This document shows positions 49,145 to 57,458 of a DNA stretch of 64,000 nucleotides, one piece after another (within the stretch, counting starts at the first letter, position 1; each line of letters begins with the position of its first letter). The DNA comes from Marinobacter sp. JH2. Its GTDB lineage: Bacteria; Pseudomonadota; Gammaproteobacteria; Pseudomonadales; Oleiphilaceae. The stretch spans positions 1,860,001 to 1,924,000 of the forward strand of contig NZ_CP037934.1 in assembly GCF_004353225.1 (NCBI RefSeq), read 5' to 3'. The translations under genes were made by a program, and so were the position numbers. A model generated the notes under the pieces. The model worked only from the letters and a program-made list of their open reading frames with translations, had not been told where the DNA came from and searched no databases.

Positions 49145-49606
49145 TTAAACCAAACCAGCATCCAGACTCGCGGCCACATACAGCCCCAACTCTTCACACT
49201 GCTCAACAAATTCTTCTTTGTACTCGCCGCGACAAGTCAGAGGCTCTTTAACCAACTTCCAACGTAATCCGGTGGCAATACTTTCAATCGCCCGGCTCGT
49301 ACCAGTGCCATCGTGCCCGGCACGAACGTAAAAAGTGAAAGGGAGACCTTGTGTCTCTTCAAGGCAGGGGTAATAACTTCGGTCGAAGAAATCTTTGAGG
49401 GCCCCCGACATATAGCCGAGGTTTTCGGTGGTACCGAGGATGATCGCATCGCAAGCCAGAACATCCTCGGGGCCGGCATCCAGCGGCGCTTTCACAACCA
49501 CTTCTACCGATTCAACATCCGGGTGGCGGGCGCCGTTCTCAACGGCTTCCCGCAACCGCAAAGTATTCGGAGATGGGGCATGGGCTACAATAAGCAATCG
49601 CTTCAT
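49145..49606 (-). CDS. Flavodoxin-like NAD(P)H oxidoreductase
   Basis: A 153-residue flavodoxin-fold protein: FMN-phosphate loop AHAPSPNTLRLREAV, then AIILGTTENLGYMSGALKDF and FDRSYYPCLEETQGLPFTFY. Short members of this family bind FMN and act as small reductases. It occupies the place directly after recA where recX is often found. No recX is seen. Function not resolved. Confidence 0.82.
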   Translation of the reverse strand: MKRLLIVAHAPSPNTLRLREAVENGARHPDVESVEVVVKAPLDAGPEDVLACDAIILGTTENLGYMSGALKDFFDRSYYPCLEETQGLPFTFYVRAGHDGTGTSRAIESIATGLRWKLVKEPLTCRGEYKEEFVEQCEELGLYVAASLDAGLV

Positions 49607-49628
49607 AACACACCTCCACTAACTGTTA

Positions 49629-50675
49629 TTAGAGCAACTCTCCATTTGCCTCAGCCGTTGCGGCTGCAGCCTCGTCCTTCTTAACTGGCTTAGGCATTAA
49701 CTTCTCACGAACTTTAGCCTCGATTTCCTGAGCCACGTCCATATGCTCTTCCAGATATTTGCACGCGTTTGCCTTGCCCTGGCCAATCTTGTCACCGTTG
49801 TATGCGTACCAGGCTCCGGCTTTATCAACAAAGCCTTCTTTCACACCCATGTCGACCACTTCAGCCATGTGGTAGATGCCCTTACCGTACATGATCTGGA
49901 ATTCGGCTTGCCTGAACGGTGGCGCCACCTTGTTTTTAACAACCTTCACACGGGTTTCGTTACCAACCACTTCGTCCCCGTCTTTGACAGCACCAATACG
50001 GCGAATATCCAGACGCACAGAGGAGTAGAATTTCAGAGCGTTACCACCGGTGGTCGTTTCGGGAGAACCAAACATCACACCAATCTTCATACGAATCTGG
50101 TTAATAAAGACCATCAGACAGTTGGCGTGTTTCACGTTACCGGTCAACTTACGCAGAGCTTGAGACATCAAACGAGCCTGAAGGCCAACGTGACTGTCAC
50201 CCATCTCGCCTTCAATTTCTGCCTTCGGCGTCAGTGCGGCTACCGAGTCGACAATGATCACGTCAATGGCGTTTGAACGCACCAACATGTCGGCAATTTC
50301 CAGCGCCTGCTCACCCGTATCAGGCTGTGACACCAGCAAGTCGTCTACGTTAACGCCCAGCTTCTCGGCGTAGATAGGATCAAGCGCGTGCTCGGCATCG
50401 ATAAAGGCACAGGTTTTACCCTGTTTTTGAGCTTCAGCGATGACCTGAAGGGTCAAGGTGGTTTTACCGGAGCTTTCCGGGCCGTAAATTTCAACAATCC
50501 GGCCGTAAGGCAAACCGCCTATACCCAGAGCAACATCCAACCCCAAGGAGCCGGTAGATACCGCAGGAATGGCTTCGCGGGGCTGATCGCCCATCTTCAT
50601 CACGGCACCTTTGCCGAACTGACGCTCAATCTGGCCAAGTGCTGCGCTAAGTGCTTTCTTGCGGTTATCTTCCAT
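49629..50675 (-). CDS. recA: Recombinase RecA
   Basis: A 348-residue RecA, the strand-exchange recombinase and SOS co-protease. Walker [28 protein letters not shown], loop L1 region [20 protein letters not shown] and L2 region [20 protein letters not shown] are intact, with the usual acidic C-terminal tail shortened by an Ala-rich stretch ([13 protein letters not shown]). An SOS box lies about 100 bp upstream. Confidence 0.99.
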   Translation of the reverse strand: MEDNRKKALSAALGQIERQFGKGAVMKMGDQPREAIPAVSTGSLGLDVALGIGGLPYGRIVEIYGPESSGKTTLTLQVIAEAQKQGKTCAFIDAEHALDPIYAEKLGVNVDDLLVSQPDTGEQALEIADMLVRSNAIDVIIVDSVAALTPKAEIEGEMGDSHVGLQARLMSQALRKLTGNVKHANCLMVFINQIRMKIGVMFGSPETTTGGNALKFYSSVRLDIRRIGAVKDGDEVVGNETRVKVVKNKVAPPFRQAEFQIMYGKGIYHMAEVVDMGVKEGFVDKAGAWYAYNGDKIGQGKANACKYLEEHMDVAQEIEAKVREKLMPKPVKKDEAAAATAEANGELL

Positions 50676-50774
50676 TATTGCCCCACCTTGTTTACCTGAA
50701 TGCCCGAGCCTCTATATGTTTAAGGCCCGCAGCGATATTCAAAAGAATACACCGGAGGCTGCCCAGTGCTTTTC

Positions 50775-50790
50775 CTGTATATTTGAACAG
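50775..50790 (-). promoter_or_regulatory. LexA (SOS) box of recA
   Basis: CTGTTCAAATATACAG on the recA strand fits the CTGT-N8-ACAG LexA consensus fully at the conserved ends. It lies 100-115 bp before the start codon in the recA-pncC gap, implying a long leader or a promoter overlapping the box (TATACA within it could serve as -10). Confidence 0.92.
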
Positions 50791-50841
50791 TATTAAAACA
50801 TAAGCGTTCGCAGAGACCAACCCCCGCCCAAGCGAAAAACA

Positions 50842-51342
50842 TCACAGCTTCCGCAGATATTCCGTAACCCCTTGCAGGACATACAAAACCGCCTGGCGCC
50901 GCACCTGATCTCGGTCTCCATTAAAGCGTTTCACGCTGGCCTCGGAACGCTCGCCTCCCATTCCCCAAGCAAACCACACTGTACCGACGGGCTTATCCTC
51001 GCTCCCCCCGCCGGGGCCGGCGATACCACTAATGGCTACCGCCACGTCAACACCTACAGCCTTTATGGCACCTTCAACCATTTGGCGAACCACGGCTTCG
51101 CTCACAGCGCCATACTTTTCCAGCGCAGACGACTCCACGCCCAGAATGGTGCTCTTGGCTTCGTTGCTGTAGGTTACCAACCCCGCCATCAAGTACGCCG
51201 ACGAGCCAGCGCTATCGGTCAACACCTTAGCAACCCAACCGCCAGTGCAGCTCTCTGCGGTCGCAATCGTTCTGCCCTGCTGCTTCAGAAGCGTGGCCAA
51301 CTGATCTCCAGCTTGCTCAAGCGCCAACTCGGATGCCTGCAT
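50842..51342 (-). CDS. pncC: Nicotinamide-nucleotide amidase (PncC/CinA C-terminal type)
   Basis: A 166-residue protein corresponding to the CinA C-terminal domain, which deamidates NMN to NaMN in NAD recycling. Signature segments: TIATAESCTGGWVAKVLTDS, SSAYLMAGLVTYSNEAKS and AVAISGIAGPGGGSEDKPVG. I chose the ATG at 51342 (GGGAG 8 nt upstream) over an upstream frame to 51384. Its start overlaps the 3' end of the oxidoreductase gene by 26 bp. pncC next to recA is conserved in gammaproteobacteria. Confidence 0.93.
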   Translation of the reverse strand: MQASELALEQAGDQLATLLKQQGRTIATAESCTGGWVAKVLTDSAGSSAYLMAGLVTYSNEAKSTILGVESSALEKYGAVSEAVVRQMVEGAIKAVGVDVAVAISGIAGPGGGSEDKPVGTVWFAWGMGGERSEASVKRFNGDRDQVRRQAVLYVLQGVTEYLRKL

Positions 51343-52450
51343 CGTTCGATCTCCCGTTAAAACCGTCCACAAACCCACGATCAATTTTGTCTTTCAAGCG
51401 CCAAACCCACTTTCCAGAGAAAGAAAAAGGGCCATAACTCCCGACCGCGACCTTGTCACCACAGGCAATAAGGTACAACGTATTGGTTCGAGGCTGAAAG
51501 GCTCTAAGCTTGCCAGATGCGATTGCTGCACGCAGGTTGTCCGCCAGTACTGGCGCCGCACGAACGGCATGTACGCCGGAGCGCTTCACGGCCTGATCGA
51601 GGCGGCTACAGGCATCGCCGGCCGCGAAAACGTCAGGATGAGACAGGCTTTGATGATATTCATTCACCAGCACAAAGCCCTGGGCGTCTACCGCCAGACC
51701 ACTTGTCGCCAGAAATGGAAAAGCCTCAGAACCGGTTACCGCCATAACCAAGTCTGGATCCAGGGACGTGCCATTCGTCAGAGTCAGATAACGGCCGGCA
51801 GCTTCAGCTCGCTCTTCAACAATGTCCACGTCCAGCTTTGCCAGCTTCCGACGGGTCAATTTGCGTAAACGTTGGCTAAAATCCGGCAACAGTCCTTGAT
51901 TACCCGTTATCAAACTTACCCTGGCATCCGCTTCAGCGCCTCCCGCTCCGACATGTGCCATGGCCATCGCCAACTCGGCACCTGCCGCACCGCCACCCAC
52001 TACGACCAAATGCTGGACCCTGCCGTCAGACGCTTCGTTTAAGCGTGACCATTGTTGGTGAAACTGCCCCAATGGCTTAATACTCAGCAACGAGCCGGTG
52101 AACCCTCGAAGATTCTCAAGGTTGGTTTTCGCGCCGATATCGATTGAAAGCCAGCTGTAATCCAGCAAATCGCCATCCGCCAGACGAATCTTTTTATCGT
52201 CCGCCAGGATTTCCACGACACTACTCAAAACAAGCTTGGCACCGGCCGCTTTCGCCACCGGCTCAGCATCAACCCGGCATTGATCAATGGTGTAATGCCC
52301 GGCAATCCACCCGGGAATCATGCCCGAGTAGTATTGCCATCTTGATGGCGTCACCAGAACCAACTCGACATCGTCAAGGGGCGTCGTTATCCATTGTTTT
52401 AACGCGATCAGATGTGCGTGGCCAGCCCCCATCAAAATAAGGCGTTTCAT
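51317..52450 (-). CDS. FAD-dependent pyridine nucleotide-disulfide oxidoreductase (SelD N-terminal-like)
   Basis: A 377-residue flavoprotein with the NDH-2-like fold: FAD site MKRLILMGAGHAHLIALKQW, NAD site HLVVVGGGAAGAELAMAMAH, and GDACSRLDQAVKRSGVHAVR near the C-terminus. It matches the family otherwise found fused to the N-terminus of selenide, water dikinase (TIGR03169 as I recall) but stands alone here without a SelD domain. It lacks the redox-active CxxC of disulfide reductases. It overlaps pncC and is divergent from the TIGR04283/TIGR04282 pair. Substrate unknown. Confidence 0.85.
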   Translation of the reverse strand: MKRLILMGAGHAHLIALKQWITTPLDDVELVLVTPSRWQYYSGMIPGWIAGHYTIDQCRVDAEPVAKAAGAKLVLSSVVEILADDKKIRLADGDLLDYSWLSIDIGAKTNLENLRGFTGSLLSIKPLGQFHQQWSRLNEASDGRVQHLVVVGGGAAGAELAMAMAHVGAGGAEADARVSLITGNQGLLPDFSQRLRKLTRRKLAKLDVDIVEERAEAAGRYLTLTNGTSLDPDLVMAVTGSEAFPFLATSGLAVDAQGFVLVNEYHQSLSHPDVFAAGDACSRLDQAVKRSGVHAVRAAPVLADNLRAAIASGKLRAFQPRTNTLYLIACGDKVAVGSYGPFSFSGKWVWRLKDKIDRGFVDGFNGRSNDAGIRVGA

Positions 52451-52593
52451 AACGACTCCGGTGATTGTCGACGCAGAACAAACAAAGGTATTCTCAAGTG
52501 CAGCTCCTTCTGGTTAGATAACAAGATTATCGCTTCTGACCCGCCAATCCCCAACATGTTCCGGAGTACCGCATTTACGTGCCAAACGCCTCC

Positions 52594-53277
52594 ATGGTTA
52601 AACCCGAGCTCTCCATCATCATACCCGTGCTGAACGAAGCAGCTGAATTACCGGCTTTGTTAACGCATTTAGCGCACTGGCAACAACGCGGCGCAGAAGT
52701 GGTCTTAGTGGATGGCGGCAGCACAGATCAAACCTCAGACATGGCCCGTGACGCCGGTTTTGAGGTTGTAATCACCTCAGCGGGCCGCGCCAATCAGATG
52801 AACGCCGGGGCGCTAGCCAGCCACTCAGAACGGTTGCTCTTTCTTCACGCAGACACCCGTCTTCCTGACGATGCCGACCAACTTCTGAGCCAAGCCTTTA
52901 GCTCGGGCTCTTCCGGGTGGGGGCGCTTTGATGTGATGATTGAAGGGCGCTCAAAAATGCTGCCGGTGATCGCGGCCTTGATGAACTGGCGTTCGAGGCT
53001 CAGCGGCATCGCTACCGGAGACCAAGCCTTGTTCATGACACGAACTCTATTTAACAAAGCTGGCGGCTTTCCTGAACAACCACTGATGGAAGACATTGAA
53101 ATCAGTAAGCGGTTGAAAAGGATCTCCCGACCGATTTGCCTGTCACATAAAGTAACCACCTCTGGGCGCAGATGGGACACTCGAGGCAGCTGGTCAACCA
53201 TCCTGCTCATGTGGCAACTTCGCTGGGCATACTGGAGAGGCGTACCAACCCAACAACTTATAGAGCGCTACCGATGA
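52594..53277 (+). CDS. TIGR04283-family glycosyltransferase
   Basis: About 227 residues, GT2-type glycosyltransferase: ELSIIIPVLNEAAELPALLT, VVLVDGGSTDQTSDMARDAG, LLFLHADTRLPDDAD (DxD-like) and GIATGDQALFMTRTLFNKAG. The family was named for arsenosugar biosynthesis neighbourhoods, but no ArsM or radical SAM ArsS gene is adjacent here, so the substrate is open. The start is either ATG 52594 or GTG 52579; neither has a well-spaced ribosome binding site. It overlaps the next gene by 4 bases (ATGA). Confidence 0.85.
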   Translation: MVKPELSIIIPVLNEAAELPALLTHLAHWQQRGAEVVLVDGGSTDQTSDMARDAGFEVVITSAGRANQMNAGALASHSERLLFLHADTRLPDDADQLLSQAFSSGSSGWGRFDVMIEGRSKMLPVIAALMNWRSRLSGIATGDQALFMTRTLFNKAGGFPEQPLMEDIEISKRLKRISRPICLSHKVTTSGRRWDTRGSWSTILLMWQLRWAYWRGVPTQQLIERYR

Positions 53278-53903
53278 AACCCATCCGAATCATCATTATG
53301 GCTAAAGAGCCACAACCAGGCCGAGCCAAAACCCGCCTAATTCCGGCCTTGGGCGAGGTGGAGGCAGCAGCACTGGCAGACCGACTGTTTCACAGAGCGC
53401 TGCAACAAGCGGTAGCCGCAAACCTGGGGCCGGTTGACCTGCATATCACACCGGACCCGACCGCCCCCTACTGGCGCGAACTGCCCGACGCCGAACACTG
53501 CGGACGGTTCTTGCAGGTGAACGGTGATCTGGGCGCCCGCATGTCGGCGGCGGCTCGGAACGGTCTTGATCGGGGATCAGCCGTACTGATCATGGGTACT
53601 GACTGCCCGGACCTTGATGCCGAGCGGCTCATAGACATGGCACAATCACTCCAAAATCACGATTGTTGCCTATGCCCGGTCACCGATGGTGGCTACGCCC
53701 TCATCGGCCTGCGACAGTTTTCCGATACGCTTTTCAGTGATATCCCATGGAGTACAGCAGACGTTGCCCCGATCACAAGGGATCGGTTCAAAACGCTCGA
53801 CTGGTCATGCTACGAAAGCGAACCATTAAGCGATGTAGACGAACCAGATGATCTGGCGCAACTGGCCAAAAACTATCCCAAACTGGCGAATCCAGACAAC
53901 TAA
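53274..53903 (+). CDS. TIGR04282-family (DUF2064) glycosyltransferase-like protein
   Basis: A 209-residue protein: MKPIRIIIMAKEPQPGRAKT and RLIPALGEVEAAALADRLFH form a nucleotidyltransferase-like N-terminus; AVLIMGTDCPDLDAERLIDM and CLCPVTDGGYALIGLRQF are hallmark DUF2064 motifs. The frame could extend upstream to 53172, but the ATG at 53274 overlaps the upstream stop (ATGA) and opens with the family's usual start. It normally pairs with TIGR04283 proteins, as here; the product of the pair is unknown. Confidence 0.88.
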   Translation: MKPIRIIIMAKEPQPGRAKTRLIPALGEVEAAALADRLFHRALQQAVAANLGPVDLHITPDPTAPYWRELPDAEHCGRFLQVNGDLGARMSAAARNGLDRGSAVLIMGTDCPDLDAERLIDMAQSLQNHDCCLCPVTDGGYALIGLRQFSDTLFSDIPWSTADVAPITRDRFKTLDWSCYESEPLSDVDEPDDLAQLAKNYPKLANPDN

Positions 53904-54005
53904 TCCGGGTTTACCGTGAATCGCCAGGAAAGAACCTTCGAGCCCACTCCCGCTCGTGATAACATCCCCCCCCTTTTACACGATTGCCCCAGTTATCGAG
54001 GACAT

Positions 54006-54092
54006 ATGACGGCATCCGCGAAGAACCCGGCCAAGCAGGACTCACCAAAGCACACCCCAATGATGCATGAGTGTGTTAATACTGTTTTATAA
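54006..54092 (+). pseudogene. mutS: 5' remnant of mutS, truncated by an island insertion
   Basis: After GAGG and a 4-base spacer, an ATG opens MTASAKNPAKQDSPKHTPMM, whose end HTPMM followed by a residue encoded CA- is the conserved N-terminus of MutS (HTPMMQQY in E. coli and Pseudomonas). After CAT the frame becomes unrelated (ECVNTVL) and stops at 54090-54092. The position fits the recA-pncC-(x)-mutS order of Pseudomonas. The remaining 800 or so codons are not in the window. MutS, the mismatch-recognition ATPase, would be absent, giving a mutator unless the insert leaves precisely. Confidence 0.85.
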
Positions 54093-54702
54093 GAACTTTT
54101 TTCCAACACGCGAAATAGCTACACTTAACATTACACTTTGCCCCGAGACTGCAATAGATCTATCTGGACCACTTTGGCCCAAACCGACAACAAGGCGCCT
54201 ACTAAATCGTAGCTCACCGGTATCCACGCTCCATCTCCGGTCAATCTATACCGCCCAAAATCCCGGTATAGTTTTGAAGTGCGCTGTGACGTCGTGCCAG
54301 GAAATATGCGTTGACGACTAGTTAATGGGATACAGATACGGCCGGAGACGGAGCCTCCACTCATACTTTGAACAAAGCATCTCCGCTGTGGTTGCGGACT
54401 CCAAAGGAAAACTTAAAAGGCTGGGGCCGTGATGAGTTGGCTACTACATCAGGTACGGGGCGACTAACGAGAGCGAGCAACTGATAGGCGCTGAGAAGCC
54501 CGACGGTGCGATGTATGCACCTTCATCAAAGAGTGATCTCAGAGAGCGCGCCTCAAGGGAATGAGATGAGTTCAGTAGGGCGGCCATCGGATTACACGGC
54601 CTACTTAAAAGAAGACTTGCGGGGACTGCCAAGGGCACAAACTCGGTGGCCAAATAGAACGATCACCGAGCCTTGTACTCAGGATTACGCAGAAGCCTGA
54701 AG
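54093..54702. other. Non-coding, hairpin-rich left edge of the island
   Basis: There is no convincing gene in these 610 bp; short frames here (e.g. 54067-54321 plus, 54131-54364 minus) show no family features. The part from about 54410 to 54700 is rich in short perfect hairpins: TGATG/CATCA, GGTGC/GCACC (54505-54521), ATCTCA/TGAGAT (54535-54567), CTCGGTG/CACCGAG (54642-54670) and TCAGG/CCTGA (54679-54699). This looks like a structured RNA or the remains of one (group II intron remnant, or element-encoded ncRNA). Identity not determined. Confidence 0.45.
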
Positions 54703-55425
54703 TTACCAGTCGGTAAACTTCAGACGCGGAGAAGCAAAAGAACGACAACCGTCATGGAAGTTTTTGGTTTCCACTTTCGCCAAGTAAGAGCTTACCCAAA
54801 ATAGATTCTGAAACATCTGCCAATCTCCTCTTTGCAGAAGCATCGAGCCATGACGAACGTAGTTCTGCCCTATGCTCTCAAGTGCACTCCCATTGGCGAA
54901 CTGAATCAAGCCCTGAATTTCGGGCGCCCTCATGCCGAGTGCATAAGCCCATGCCTCATGAAGGCGGGAATAAAGATTGTCACATGATAAATCCCACTTT
55001 CCAGTCCCCCGAATAGCATTCCCATTTAAAAGGATAAGTAGGTGAAAGTGTGGTTTTCGCTCATTCTTATCATACTCCCGAGCGAACAAGACCATTAAGT
55101 CATGATTCCTACTCGCAGGGAGCCGGTCAAGGTCTCGCTTAAGATGGGCTCTAAAATACTGTAGAAACTCATTCCCAAGAAACCCTTCCTCACAACCCCA
55201 ATAACTAGCCGGAAACCTGAGATCGATTCTAAGGGCTAGAACTCGGCTATGTTTTGCTAGCTGCTCCAGAATACTTAGTCTAATTCTCTCTAACCATTCT
55301 TTTACCAAAGGGCCTGCCGATGTCTGTACCGGCAGACCATGATATAGATTATCATGGTGGAGACTAAGGTTTGTATTCTCCACCACCCTCTTCCTCTGTG
55401 TTTCTAAATGTTTGATCATCAACAA
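54703..55425 (-). CDS. YfjJ/YagK-type (inovirus Gp2-like) island protein
   Basis: A 240-residue protein resembling the YagK/YfjJ C-terminal family (Inovirus_Gp2), encoded in P4-like prophages and some filamentous phages. Segments include RVLALRIDLRFPASYWGCEE, HDLMVLFAREYDKNERKPHF and the histidine-rich HFHLLILLNGNA, which recalls the HUH-like motif of rolling-circle replication proteins, though a catalytic tyrosine cannot be assigned. It is the third gene of an alpA-yfjI-yfjJ array, with a 267-bp gap to the second. Replication of the element is a reasonable but unproven role. Confidence 0.7.
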   Translation of the reverse strand: MLMIKHLETQRKRVVENTNLSLHHDNLYHGLPVQTSAGPLVKEWLERIRLSILEQLAKHSRVLALRIDLRFPASYWGCEEGFLGNEFLQYFRAHLKRDLDRLPASRNHDLMVLFAREYDKNERKPHFHLLILLNGNAIRGTGKWDLSCDNLYSRLHEAWAYALGMRAPEIQGLIQFANGSALESIGQNYVRHGSMLLQRGDWQMFQNLFWVSSYLAKVETKNFHDGCRSFASPRLKFTDW

Positions 55426-55632
55426 CCCCTAATCACCCTTTACACCTATTCTTAATAAGCCAACACTAAAAATGCTGACGTATCAAAATACAATATTACT
55501 ATTAACCGCACGCAGGATTACTCGCAAGCACCCCAAACTCCCTGCCAAGCACAGCAAGACGCAACGATAAATAGAAAAATCAACAATTATTAAATATTAA
55601 TCTTTGGCGTTACGCGAAGACCTAAAAACCTT

Positions 55633-55662
55633 GATATTCCTGATACAAATATCAGGAATATC
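55633..55662. repeat. Perfect 13-bp inverted repeat in island
   Basis: GATATTCCTGATA and TATCAGGAATATC are perfect complements around the 4-base loop CAAA. It lies between the yfjI-like stop and the yfjJ-like start. On the minus strand GGTTTTTAGG follows a few bases later, so weak termination is possible; an operator or replication origin element are alternatives. Confidence 0.7.
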
Positions 55663-55692
55663 GGACTTTAAACCCCAAAATAGGCTTCGAAA

Positions 55693-57207
55693 TTACAACA
55701 AGCTTCTGTAGTCAGTGGCCGGGACTCTGTTTTCCAAACAAAAATGACTCCATTGTAAGTCGTCATGAAGATAGTGCGGGTATAAATCAACAACCATCAT
55801 GCCACTATGGGCAACAAGAATCGAAATCTCCCCAAGCCGAACCAATTCATCCAAATTAAAATCTAGAACAGGCTTATTCCTCATGCGAGAAGGCCCACTC
55901 TGACGAATTTTATTTTTTCTAACAAAACGACGCCCATCATCCCGTACGCCTTGAAGATAATCTCGAAGCGCACCTAAATCCTTCACATATTCTGGAGTCG
56001 ACTCAAAGCACCGTAAAAAAACGTCAGAGAAGAAAAAGCCCATCACTTCTGCATCTTTCAAAACATCAATCGATATCTTCTGATCCTCTCCATATTCAAT
56101 GCAGGATAACAATGCGGCAATCCTAGTAATGTTTTCAGCGAGTTTTGAGCCATGATCCCTCGCATACTGAAATCGCCCATTTATTCGTAAGTTCTGCTCA
56201 ATTTCATTGTAAAGCCACTCCCAGTAAATCTTGGCTTCCTCAGTAAAACGAAGTATCTTCCTACCAGTCTTTGAATTTTCAACATGCCCCTCTTTTGTAC
56301 GGAGTATTTCATTTGCTCTTTGAAGGTAGTCTTGATAACCATCACAATCTCCTTCAAGCGATCCCCTCAACAGCCTAGTACCCTGTGAGCTATCTGGATT
56401 ACACACGAGGAAGCGCGCCAAAAAACCAATCCCGAGTGACTCATCTCCTCTTTTTTTCATAAACTTAGCTACGGCACTTGGCTGCGCCATGATAGAAACA
56501 GTCAAACGGGCATCATTTACAGTGAAGCTCTCGGAACTTTTACGAGTAACGTTGAACGACTCAGCTGACCAAAGCTTGTTAAGCCGTGGTAAATCTTGGA
56601 CAATCCTGCCATTCAAGATGGTAGCGCCTTCATCAGATACCAGAGCTGCGCTCCCGCAACCTTGGTTCAACTCAACAGCAATTGCTTCGGTAGTCACATC
56701 CTCAAAAATCATCTGAATTTTTCTTGGCTTTTTCGGTTTTTGCTTTCTCAGCTCCACTAGTTGACACTTCAAATCATCGACATCTAGCTCCTTTTTCAGT
56801 CTGCCTGAGATTCTCTTTCTTAATACTTTTACTGCATCCTGGAAAATTTCGGTCTCAGCTTCGTAGCTGGCCACTTTTTCTGCGTACTCCTCATTTTGGC
56901 TAGCTTGAAACTCAACAACAGGCTTCTCCAAAAGACGAGCAACGGTAGATTTCCTTTCCCCGGAATCGGCAATTGTTAACCCGAAAAGTGAGACCGGACC
57001 CACCCCCACGCCCGGGCGCTCAACATCGACCCTGCCCTGCAAAAGAAGGGAATAAGTCGACAATGCTGACAGCAAAATCAAGTCAGCTGGTGCCTGGGTT
57101 TTCCTCAACAACGAGAAAACAAGGTTGTGTGTCATTGGACATGAGTCCGGCGCCGGCAGCGTCTGGTTCATTACTGGCAGTCCCGGAAGAGTATCTGGCA
57201 GATTCAT
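55693..57207 (-). CDS. YfjI-like DUF3987 protein
   Basis: A 504-residue protein of the DUF3987/YfjI family. Near the N-terminus a P-loop-like segment with a degenerate pattern (GLTIADSGERKSTVARLLEK, about residue 75) suggests a helicase/primase-type ATPase; a coiled segment follows (VASYEAETEIFQDAVKVLRK). Later parts include LVSDEGATILNGRIVQDLPR (Walker B-like DEG) and NVTRKSSESFTVNDARLTVS. In CP4-57 and P4-like satellites this family lies next to alpA and is thought to act in element replication. It overlaps the alpA-like gene by 4 bases (ATGA). Confidence 0.82.
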   Translation of the reverse strand: MNLPDTLPGLPVMNQTLPAPDSCPMTHNLVFSLLRKTQAPADLILLSALSTYSLLLQGRVDVERPGVGVGPVSLFGLTIADSGERKSTVARLLEKPVVEFQASQNEEYAEKVASYEAETEIFQDAVKVLRKRISGRLKKELDVDDLKCQLVELRKQKPKKPRKIQMIFEDVTTEAIAVELNQGCGSAALVSDEGATILNGRIVQDLPRLNKLWSAESFNVTRKSSESFTVNDARLTVSIMAQPSAVAKFMKKRGDESLGIGFLARFLVCNPDSSQGTRLLRGSLEGDCDGYQDYLQRANEILRTKEGHVENSKTGRKILRFTEEAKIYWEWLYNEIEQNLRINGRFQYARDHGSKLAENITRIAALLSCIEYGEDQKISIDVLKDAEVMGFFFSDVFLRCFESTPEYVKDLGALRDYLQGVRDDGRRFVRKNKIRQSGPSRMRNKPVLDFNLDELVRLGEISILVAHSGMMVVDLYPHYLHDDLQWSHFCLENRVPATDYRSLL

Positions 57208-57434
57208 GACCGGGCCTCCATCCTCGCCTGCAGCCAGTCAATGATCTCTTGCTCAACGTAACCAACCGATCGCGCTCCTAGTTTTATGGGTTTTGGATAG
57301 TCCGGGTCGTAGCTTGAGGAATTCACATTCAGTTTCGCGAAGTGGGTCGCTCGCGAAAGAGACGTCATTTCTAGAACCTCATGGATTTTGAGAATCCTCA
57401 AAGATCCGGCGGTAGTTAGCGATGGTGCGGTCAT
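57204..57434 (-). CDS. AlpA-family excisionase/regulator
   Basis: A 76-residue DNA-binding protein of the AlpA/excisionase type: LRILKIHEVLEMTSLSRATH forms the helix-turn-helix and YPKPIKLGARSVGYVEQEII with DWLQARMEA is the conserved wing and tail. In CP4-57 AlpA activates the integrase gene and promotes excision. It starts after AGGAGG, 5 nt before the ATG, and overlaps the yfjI-like gene. If it controls excision here it would also control restoration of mutS. Confidence 0.88.
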   Translation of the reverse strand: MTAPSLTTAGSLRILKIHEVLEMTSLSRATHFAKLNVNSSSYDPDYPKPIKLGARSVGYVEQEIIDWLQARMEARS

Positions 57435-57458
57435 GCAGCCTCCTGTACAAAGTGCGAT

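Noticed and set aside
54067..54364. Short open frames on both strands just inside the island
   Set aside because: The plus frame starts inside the mutS remnant, neither frame has a convincing ribosome binding site, and I recognise no family in either translation.
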